Shown here one piece after another: positions 1 to 4,291 of a stretch of DNA of 6,984 bases. The translations under genes were made by a program, and so were the position numbers. This DNA is from Actinomycetes bacterium (GTDB lineage Bacteria > Actinomycetota > Actinomycetes > Actinomycetales > Microbacteriaceae). The notes beneath the pieces are model-generated. The model ran no database searches and was not told the DNA's origin. It worked only from the letters and a program-made list of their open reading frames with translations. Location of the stretch: positions 1 to 6,984 of the forward strand of contig JAEZSU010000302.1 in assembly GCA_023421635.1 (NCBI GenBank). The letters are read 5' to 3'. Within the stretch, counting starts at the first letter, position 1; the number at the start of each line of letters is the position of its first letter.

Positions 1-51
1 GGGCGGCGTCGTGGACGGCCGCTCCTCGCGCGCCTCCCCCGGCTCGCTCAC
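1..51 (-). CDS. N-terminal fragment of a conserved protein, probably DUF3159 (partial, runs off left edge)
   Basis: A GTG at 51-49 (minus strand) overlaps the TGA of the DUF3710 gene as GTGA. It opens a frame that stays open to the window edge, reading MSEPGEAREERPSTTPP. All 17 visible codons end in G or C, as in the neighbouring real genes. The GGGGA a few bases upstream, inside the preceding gene, could serve as a short-spaced ribosome-binding site. Only a hydrophilic leader is visible, so the product cannot be read directly. DUF3159, a predicted multi-pass membrane family, is the guess because such a gene often lies downstream of DUF3710 in actinobacteria and begins with a similar disordered leader. 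The 4-bp overlap suggests translational coupling within the dut operon. The identity is inference; the presence of a coding start is moderately supported. Confidence 0.5.
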   Translation of the reverse strand, partial: MSEPGEAREERPSTTPP

Positions 52-644
52 GCCGTCCCCGGCGTCGCCGGCATCTTCAGCGGGATGAGATCGCGCGGCG
101 GCATGGGCGTGGTGCCGCGGACCACCACGAGGGAACGGAACAGGTCCTCGACCTGGGCGGCCGCCTCGACGTCGCCGGTCGCCGCGCCACCGATGACGCC
201 CCGCAGGAACCAGCGAGGACCGTCGACGCCGACGAACCGTGCCAGCCGCATCCCGGGCGTCCCCTCCTGACCGGTCGCGACCGGGACCTCGGCGAGCAGT
301 TCGGGCCCGAGCGGCCCGGTCCGCTCCTCCACGCGACCGCCCTGCTGCCGGACCTGCTGGCGGATCTGCTCACGCGTCTCGTCCCACAGCCCGCTCGAGC
401 GAGGCGCGGCGAAGGCCTGCACCTGGAGCGTCGAGCCGGCGTAGTCCAGGCCGACGGCGACGATGCGCTTGGTCTGCTCCTCGACTTCGAGGCGCAGGTT
501 GAGGCCCTCGCGGGGCAGGACCTTCACGGCACCGAGGTCGATGTAGGGCCGGACCGGGTTGACCTCGCTCTCGTCGAAGGGTCCCTCCACGGCGCGGTCC
601 TCGGGGGCCGACTTCGGTGCGGGGGTGGATGCTGCATCCGTCAT
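48..644 (-). CDS. DUF3710 domain-containing protein
   Basis: This 198-aa protein is a conserved actinobacterial protein of unknown biochemical function, the DUF3710 family that includes M. tuberculosis Rv2696c. A disordered acidic leader (about 1-20) is followed by the family's GPFD motif (21-24), a YIDLGAVKV stretch (34-42), and a beta-rich domain. The best conserved-looking segment is GPRWFLRGVIGG (142-153). A helical patch rich in Gln and Arg lies at about 90-104, and the C-terminal tail is Pro-rich. There is no signal peptide or membrane segment, so it is predicted cytoplasmic. The ATG at 644-642 overlaps the dut stop as ATGA, and GGAGG lies 9 nt upstream (658-654) inside dut, which fixes the start and implies co-transcription with dut. 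Its link to dUTPase is conserved by position only; no enzymatic motif is visible. Confidence 0.93.
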   Translation of the reverse strand: MTDAASTPAPKSAPEDRAVEGPFDESEVNPVRPYIDLGAVKVLPREGLNLRLEVEEQTKRIVAVGLDYAGSTLQVQAFAAPRSSGLWDETREQIRQQVRQQGGRVEERTGPLGPELLAEVPVATGQEGTPGMRLARFVGVDGPRWFLRGVIGGAATGDVEAAAQVEDLFRSLVVVRGTTPMPPRDLIPLKMPATPGTA

Positions 645-1096
645 GTGCGGGTGCCTCCGTTCGTCGCGTAGCCTGTCGAGCCGAATCCGCCCTCGCCACG
701 CGTACTCTCGGGCAGCACCTCGACCGGAACGAAGCGTACCGTCGGGACGGGCATGACGATGAGCTGCGCGATGCGATCGCCGACGGCGATGTCGTACGCC
801 TCATGCAGATCGGTGTTCAGCAGCGAGACCTTGATCTCGCCGCGGTACCCCGCATCGACCGTGCCCGGGGCGTTCACGACCGTGATGCCGTGCTTGGCGG
901 CGAGGCCGCTGCGCGGGACGACGAACGCGACGTAGCCGTCGGGGAGCGCGATGCGCACGCCCGTGCCGACGAGCGCCCGGTGTCCCGGCTCGAGCCGGAC
1001 GGCCTCCGCCGCCACGAGATCCGCGCCGGCGTCGCCCGGGTGGGCGTACACCGGAGCAGCGGACGCGATAATGGGGATGTCCACGCTTTCCGTCAC
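641..1096 (-). CDS. dut: dUTP diphosphatase (deoxyuridine 5'-triphosphate nucleotidohydrolase)
   Basis: This enzyme hydrolyses dUTP to dUMP and pyrophosphate in the cytoplasm. It keeps uracil out of DNA and supplies dUMP for thymidylate synthesis, and the family acts as a homotrimer with Mg2+. At 151 aa it has normal trimeric dUTPase length, and all five signature motifs are present in order: HPGDAGADL (19-27), PRSGLAAKHGI (61-71), NAPGTVDAGYRGEI (75-88), GDRIAQLIV (106-114) and the C-terminal Gly-rich arm RGEGGFGSTG (133-142). Asp81 is the expected catalytic Asp and Tyr84 the uracil-discriminating Tyr. The GTG at 1096-1094 is preferred because the protein then begins MTESVDIPI, as in close relatives. 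No Shine-Dalgarno sequence precedes it, but a TACCCT -10-like element lies 6 nt upstream, so the mRNA may be leaderless. It is the first gene of a leftward operon with DUF3710. Confidence 0.97.
   Translation of the reverse strand: MTESVDIPIIASAAPVYAHPGDAGADLVAAEAVRLEPGHRALVGTGVRIALPDGYVAFVVPRSGLAAKHGITVVNAPGTVDAGYRGEIKVSLLNTDLHEAYDIAVGDRIAQLIVMPVPTVRFVPVEVLPESTRGEGGFGSTGYATNGGTRT
654..658 (-). promoter_or_regulatory. Shine-Dalgarno site of the DUF3710 gene
   Basis: GGAGG on the minus strand sits 9 nt before the ATG at 644-642, within the last codons of dut. It supports the ATG start and the ATGA overlap with dut. Confidence 0.75.
1067..1072 (+). promoter_or_regulatory. Candidate -10 element for the DUF3093 gene, inside dut
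   Basis: GATAAT (5 of 6 matches to TATAAT) lies within the 5' end of dut and would start a transcript near 1079, about 40 nt before the DUF3093 ATG. No -35 box is recognisable. The only non-coding DNA between the two divergent genes is 21 bp, so the promoter of this gene must lie inside dut, which makes this AT-rich hexamer the best candidate. Confidence 0.3.
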
Positions 1097-1102
1097 CCAT
1101 CG

Positions 1103-1108
1103 AGGGTA
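1103..1108 (-). promoter_or_regulatory. Candidate -10 element for leaderless dut transcript
   Basis: TACCCT on the minus strand fits the actinobacterial TANNNT -10 pattern. It is followed by 6 nt and then the GTG of dut, which would put the transcription start on or next to the start codon. No good -35 hexamer is seen 16-19 bp upstream. On the other strand these bases are part of the GAGGG (1102-1106) that is the only ribosome-binding candidate for the divergent DUF3093 gene. Confidence 0.4.
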
Positions 1109-1117
1109 ATGCAGAAC

Positions 1118-1591
1118 ATGAATCCCAGCGCCCGCCCCTACCGCGAGCGGCTCACGCCCTCACTGTGGATGCTGATCGGCGCCGCCGTCTGCGCCCCGAT
1201 GGCCGTGCTGGTGTTCGCACCTGCAGGCGCAGTCGTCGCGCTCCTCGCGGGCGTCCTCGTCGCAGCGGTCATCGTGACCCTGCTGGTCGCGTCCTCCCCC
1301 GTGGTCAGCGTGCAGGACGGCGTCCTGCGTGCCGGCCGCGCCCACATCGACGTGTCGTTACTCGGCGAGCCGGTCGTGCTCACAGGGGAGGACGCCCGCG
1401 CCGCGCGCGGTCCCCAATTGTCCGCGCGGGCGTGGCATCTGCTGCGCGGCGGGATCGACGGGCTCCTCGTCGTCCCGGTCGAGGACCCGGACGACCCGAC
1501 CCCGGCGTGGGTGATCTCCACCCGGACACCGGATCGGTTGGCCGCGGCGATCCGCCGCGCTCAGCTCACGCCGAGCACTCCGAGCAGATAG
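1118..1591 (+). CDS. DUF3093 domain-containing membrane protein
   Basis: This 157-aa protein of unknown function belongs to DUF3093, a family typical of actinobacteria and represented by M. tuberculosis Rv2698 beside dut. The PYRERL motif (7-12) marks the family start. It is followed by two adjacent hydrophobic helices (about 16-35 and 38-59) forming a membrane hairpin, then a soluble alpha/beta domain (about 62-157) with VVSVQDGVLRAG and GLLVVPVEDP strands. It should sit in the cytoplasmic membrane. The ATG at 1118 was chosen because GAGGG lies 11 nt upstream; an in-frame ATG at 1109 adds three residues but leaves no room for a ribosome-binding site. Upstream in-frame codons run antisense through dut and are not part of the gene. 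Leu81 is TTA, the only in-frame TTA I noticed in the window. The 3' end overlaps the convergent DUF4193 gene by 26 bp. Confidence 0.9.
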   Translation: MNPSARPYRERLTPSLWMLIGAAVCAPMAVLVFAPAGAVVALLAGVLVAAVIVTLLVASSPVVSVQDGVLRAGRAHIDVSLLGEPVVLTGEDARAARGPQLSARAWHLLRGGIDGLLVVPVEDPDDPTPAWVISTRTPDRLAAAIRRAQLTPSTPSR

Positions 1592-1859
1592 GCCCGTACG
1601 ACTCTTCGTGGTCCAGCTGCGACCGGTGCTTCACGAGGAAGCAGCTGACGCAGGTGAACTCGTCCTCCTGCGGAGGGAGCACGACGACGTCGAGCTCGAG
1701 GTCGGAGAGGTCGGCACCGGGCAGCTCGAAGCCCGCGGGGTTGTCGGCGTCCTCGACGTCGACGGAGCCGGACATCTTGTCGGGAACACGCTCCTTGAGC
1801 GCCTCGATCGACTCGCTGTCGTCCTCAGTCTTGCGGGGGGCGTCGTAATCCGTGGCCAT
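1566..1859 (-). CDS. DUF4193 family small acidic zinc-ribbon-like protein
   Basis: This 97-aa protein of unknown function belongs to the DUF4193 family (M. tuberculosis Rv2699c is the counterpart). The N-terminal two thirds is strongly acidic and probably disordered, with a conserved-looking GADLSDLELDVVVLPPQEDEF segment at about 48-68. The C-terminus carries two CxxC pairs, Cys70/Cys73 and Cys92/Cys95, spaced by 18 residues and containing KHRSQL. This is a compact zinc-ribbon arrangement that suggests a metal-bound protein-interaction module. No membrane segment or signal peptide is present. The ATG at 1859-1857 begins MATDYDAPRKT, typical of the family; the ribosome-binding site is weak (GGACGA just upstream). 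Its stop lies inside the last codons of the convergent DUF3093 gene. Family membership is clear; any role in transcription or stress is speculation. Confidence 0.94.
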   Translation of the reverse strand: MATDYDAPRKTEDDSESIEALKERVPDKMSGSVDVEDADNPAGFELPGADLSDLELDVVVLPPQEDEFTCVSCFLVKHRSQLDHEESYGPICSECSA

Positions 1860-2068
1860 TCGTCCGTATCTCTGTTTCTTCGGGTGGTGCGCACCGCCTC
1901 CGGGCGGGCGGGCATAGTTTGCATGAGGACCACGCTTTTCGCAAATGGCGTTCGTCCCTGCAGCGCGGCCGACAAGACCGAAACCCGCGGCGCGCGCGGG
2001 ATATTCCCGGAGTCGGCGAAGGCGTGTGTCAGCATGGGCGGACGCGGTAGATGGGAGGCGTGTCTCGC
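1860..2068. other. Divergent intergenic region between DUF4193 and sepH
   Basis: This 209-bp non-coding stretch should contain both divergent promoters. For DUF4193 the best leftward candidate is TTGCGA (1944-1939) with a poor -10, AACTAT (1919-1914), 19 bp away. For sepH, rightward candidates are TAGTTT (1915-1920) or GATATT (2000-2005); neither has a good -35. A 10-bp perfect palindrome GGTGCGCACC (1886-1895) lies in the presumed DUF4193 leader, and a small GC hairpin (1984-2000: CCCGCG, 5-nt loop, CGCGGG) lies before sepH. No small ORF with a ribosome-binding site and coding-like codon use was found. Confidence 0.45.
2053..2058 (+). promoter_or_regulatory. Shine-Dalgarno site fixing the sepH start
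   Basis: GGGAGG lies 10 nt before the ATG at 2069. It overlaps the in-frame ATG at 2051, which therefore cannot use it, so the downstream ATG giving MEQLRVIG is the real start. Confidence 0.8.
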
Positions 2069-3103
2069 ATGGAACAGCTGAGGGTTATCGGCACGGAAGA
2101 CGGCGCGCTGGTCCTGGCCACCGAGGGCGGCGAGCGATACACGCTCCCGGTCGACGAGGTGCTGCGCGCGGAACTTCGGCGCAGCCGTCGTGACCGCGAG
2201 AACGCACCGGCGACGGCCAAGCCCAGTCCCAGGGAGGTGCAGGCGCACATCCGCGCCGGCCTGTCGGCGCAGGAGGTCGCGGACGTGCTCGGCGCGAGCG
2301 TCGAGGACGTCCAGCGCTACGAGGCGCCGGTGCTCGCCGAACGCGAATTCATCGTGGGCCAGGCGCTCGCCGTGCCCGTGCTGACCAGCACGGACTTCGA
2401 CGACGCACCCTCGACCACGTTCGGCACCGCGGTGCGGGCCAAGCTCGGCGAGGCCGGAGCGACGGATGAGCGGTGGACGAGCTGGAAGGAACCGAGCGGC
2501 TGGGTCGTGAAGCTCACGTTCGTCGCCGGCGAGGTCGAGCGCGACGCGCGCTGGTCGTTCGACCCCCGCCGGAGCACCCTCTCCCCGCAGAACGCGGATG
2601 CCACGCAGCTCTCCCGCCAGGGATCCCTGCCCGAGGGACTCATCCCGCGCCTGCGCGCCCTGGACTCCTCCGGCATCAAGGACGAGTCGCGGTTCGACAG
2701 CGGCGCCTTCGGCTCGCGCGGGACCGTGCTCGAGCCGCTGTCCGATGCCGCCCGCCATGCGGCACAGGACGCCGCGATCAAGCGCGCGCCCGATGCGCCC
2801 ATCACCTCCCCCGAGACCGCCGACCTGCTCGAGGCGCTCCGCCGGCGCCGCGGCCAGCGCACCGCCGCACCCACGGACGAGACGCAGCACGAGGAACGGC
2901 GGATCGCCCCGGTGACCCCGGTGTCGCTCTTCGACGCGCAGGAGCCGAAAGCCCCTGAGCCCGCCCCGCAGCAGTCCGCCGGCCCGCAGCAGTCCGCGCC
3001 GTCCCCGCGGCCGGAAGGGCAGGAGCCGTCCAGGCGGAAGGGCCGCACCTCGATGCCGTCGTGGGACGAGATCGTGTTCGGCGCCCGCACCGACGAGAAC
3101 TGA
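2069..3103 (+). CDS. sepH: Cell division protein SepH (DUF3071 family)
   Basis: SepH is an actinobacterial divisome regulator. In Streptomyces and mycobacteria it binds FtsZ directly and stimulates filament assembly. This copy is 344 aa. It starts with MEQLRVIGTEDGALVLATE, a short beta-rich N-terminus with the TLPVDE signature (25-30). A helix-turn-helix-like DUF3071 core follows (about 53-93: SPREVQAHIRAG, then LSAQEVADVLGASVEDVQRYE and PVLAERE). A conserved Trp-rich segment lies at 136-168 (WTSWKEPSGW to WSFDPRR). The middle and C-terminal part is a long Ala/Pro/Gln-rich disordered linker, ending in the short conserved tail SMPSWDEIVFGARTDEN (328-344), where family members carry an FtsZ-related C-terminal motif. 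A PQQSA repeat at about residue 300 comes from a 15-bp direct repeat. The gene appears monocistronic; its stop codon abuts that of the convergent phosphatase. Confidence 0.95.
   Translation: MEQLRVIGTEDGALVLATEGGERYTLPVDEVLRAELRRSRRDRENAPATAKPSPREVQAHIRAGLSAQEVADVLGASVEDVQRYEAPVLAEREFIVGQALAVPVLTSTDFDDAPSTTFGTAVRAKLGEAGATDERWTSWKEPSGWVVKLTFVAGEVERDARWSFDPRRSTLSPQNADATQLSRQGSLPEGLIPRLRALDSSGIKDESRFDSGAFGSRGTVLEPLSDAARHAAQDAAIKRAPDAPITSPETADLLEALRRRRGQRTAAPTDETQHEERRIAPVTPVSLFDAQEPKAPEPAPQQSAGPQQSAPSPRPEGQEPSRRKGRTSMPSWDEIVFGARTDEN
2965..2997 (+). repeat. 15-bp direct repeat in the sepH linker (18-bp period)
   Basis: CCCGCAGCAGTCCGC occurs at 2965-2979 and again at 2983-2997, exactly 18 bp (6 codons) apart, encoding PQQSAG and PQQSAP. 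This in-frame duplication lies in the disordered linker, a place where replication slippage would be tolerated. Confidence 0.85.
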
Positions 3104-4234
3104 TCAGCGCGCGAAGCCGCCGAGGCGGATGAGCGGGATCGTGGTCTCCTCGTCCGTGAGCGACCCGTGCTGCCCGACCATCCGGCGCGGCGCCGTATCG
3201 GCCCCCGGGCGGTCGTCGTAGTAGGCGACCCGGCTGCGGGCGGCGACGAGGACGTCGCCGATGCGTCCGCGCACGGCCTCCGCCACCGCGGAACCGAACA
3301 GGCCCGCGGCGATCGCCTCGTCCCGCGTCAGCACCCACGCGCGCTCGGACTCCCCGAGCCAGGCGCGATGCAGGTCGTCCTCGGCACCCTCCTCGGCGTA
3401 CAGGTGGAGCATCCGCGGTTCGCCGCCGACCGCTGCGAGCCCGGCGGTGAGGTCCCCTTCACCGAAGAGGACCTGCCGGTGCGCGGGGACGTCGACCATC
3501 CCGTGATCCGCGGTGAGCAGCACCCCGACGCCCGGCCCGGCCGCATCGTGCAGCCGGCGGGCCGCGGCGTCGAGCTCCTCCAGCGCGAACGCCCACTCCT
3601 CGGACTCGGAGCCGCGGCGGTGCCCTGCCGTGTCGAGCTCCGGCGCGTACAGGTAGGTGAGCGACCCGGGCGTGGTGCGTGCGAGATGCGCCGCCAGCTC
3701 GACCCGATCGAGCAGTGCGGCCTCGCCGTATGCCCGGGCACCGCGGAGCGTCGCCCGGGTGAAGCCCGAGTCGGTGTACTCCGGACGCGACACCACGAAC
3801 CGCGGGCGGCCGAGCGCAGCATCCGTCTCGAACACCGGTTCGGCACGTTGCCACGTCAGCGGGTCGAGCGAGCCGTCGTCCCAGCCGTTCAGCTGGTTCA
3901 CGACGGCGCCGGTCTCGGGGACGCGGGCGCGGTAGCCGACGACGCCGTGCTCCCCCGGGGTGCGTGCGGTCAGGAGCGACGTGAGCGCGGCGGCCGTCGT
4001 ACTCGGGAACACCGTCCGCGCGACGTCGCGGCGCGCCATGGCGGCGGCGAGGAAGCGCGCGTGCGCGCGGCGGGCGGAGAGGTTCCTCGCACCCAGTCCG
4101 TCGACGACGAACACGATGCCGGAGTGCACCGCCGGCAACACGCCCGAGGTCCCGTCGATCGCGGCCTGCAACATGGGCAGCACGTCGGTGAGGCTCCGGG
4201 TTTCAGCGGGCGCCGCCGGTAGGCTGAGTGACAT
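3104..4234 (-). CDS. Alkaline phosphatase superfamily protein (nucleotide pyrophosphatase/phosphodiesterase type)
   Basis: This 376-aa predicted metal-dependent phospho-hydrolase belongs to the alkaline phosphatase superfamily, type I phosphodiesterase/nucleotide pyrophosphatase branch (PF01663). All residues expected for the two-metal site are visible: Asp45 in VVDGLG (43-48), nucleophile Thr79 or Thr80 in FPSTTAAALTSL (76-87), Asp201 and His205 in ELDTAGH (199-205), Asp243 and His244 in TADHGMVD (241-248), and His356 in GQHGSL (354-359). No signal peptide is present, so the enzyme is predicted cytoplasmic, and the natural substrate is unknown. The ATG at 4234-4232 (MSLSLPAAP) is the family-like start; the frame stays open antisense through parC, but that extension is a shadow. 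No Shine-Dalgarno sequence is seen. The gene is divergent from parC across 57 bp and convergent with sepH with no gap. Family confidence is high, specificity low. Confidence 0.92.
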   Translation of the reverse strand: MSLSLPAAPAETRSLTDVLPMLQAAIDGTSGVLPAVHSGIVFVVDGLGARNLSARRAHARFLAAAMARRDVARTVFPSTTAAALTSLLTARTPGEHGVVGYRARVPETGAVVNQLNGWDDGSLDPLTWQRAEPVFETDAALGRPRFVVSRPEYTDSGFTRATLRGARAYGEAALLDRVELAAHLARTTPGSLTYLYAPELDTAGHRRGSESEEWAFALEELDAAARRLHDAAGPGVGVLLTADHGMVDVPAHRQVLFGEGDLTAGLAAVGGEPRMLHLYAEEGAEDDLHRAWLGESERAWVLTRDEAIAAGLFGSAVAEAVRGRIGDVLVAARSRVAYYDDRPGADTAPRRMVGQHGSLTDEETTIPLIRLGGFAR

Positions 4235-4291
4235 CGGGGCCAGTCTGGCACATACGCCGACGGCCGCCGCCGACCCGAGGTCTTCCTGCCC
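4235..4291. promoter_or_regulatory. Divergent spacer between the phosphatase gene and parC
   Basis: This 57-bp spacer must supply the 5' signals of both genes. GAGG (4277-4280), 11 nt before the parC ATG, is the likely ribosome-binding site. For the phosphatase there is no Shine-Dalgarno sequence; CAGACT on the minus strand (4247-4242) is a weak -10 match placed so that transcription could begin at the ATG. For parC, TAGGCT (4220-4225, inside the phosphatase start) fits TANNNT without a -35. These promoter assignments are tentative. Confidence 0.3.

Noticed and set aside
692..704. GyrA-box in the ParC C-terminal domain (residue positions, QGRSAGGMAGIRL)
   Set aside because: It matches the ordinary GR-x(2)-GG-x-GI blade motif found in GyrA and ParC pinwheels, not the Q(R/K)RGG(R/K)G gyrase box, and it lies too far toward the C-terminus.
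617..1117. Upstream extension of the DUF3093 frame through dut
   Set aside because: This part is antisense to dut with no family similarity. The PYRERL family start follows the ATG at 1118, which has a ribosome-binding candidate.
1886..1895. GGTGCGCACC palindrome as a regulator site
   Set aside because: A single 10-bp palindrome of G/C-rich bases with no second copy in the window is not enough to call an operator.
1918..1945. TTTGC ... GCAAA inverted repeat in the DUF4193-sepH spacer
   Set aside because: Only 5 bp pair perfectly; the inner bases do not continue the symmetry, so it is not a convincing operator.
1984..2000. CCCGCG/CGCGGG hairpin before sepH as terminator or riboswitch
   Set aside because: A six-bp GC stem is common by chance at this composition, there is no T-tract, and no conserved riboswitch core is visible.
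2051..2068. Earlier in-frame ATG for sepH (six extra residues)
   Set aside because: The GGGAGG ribosome-binding site lies inside these codons and can only serve the ATG at 2069; homologues begin with the ELRV/QLRV-like strand.
1631..2890. 419-codon leftward frame spanning DUF4193, the intergenic region and sepH
   Set aside because: It runs antisense to sepH and in the wrong phase of DUF4193. The low-complexity Arg/Ala/Gly composition has no domain, and DUF4193 and SepH explain the DNA.
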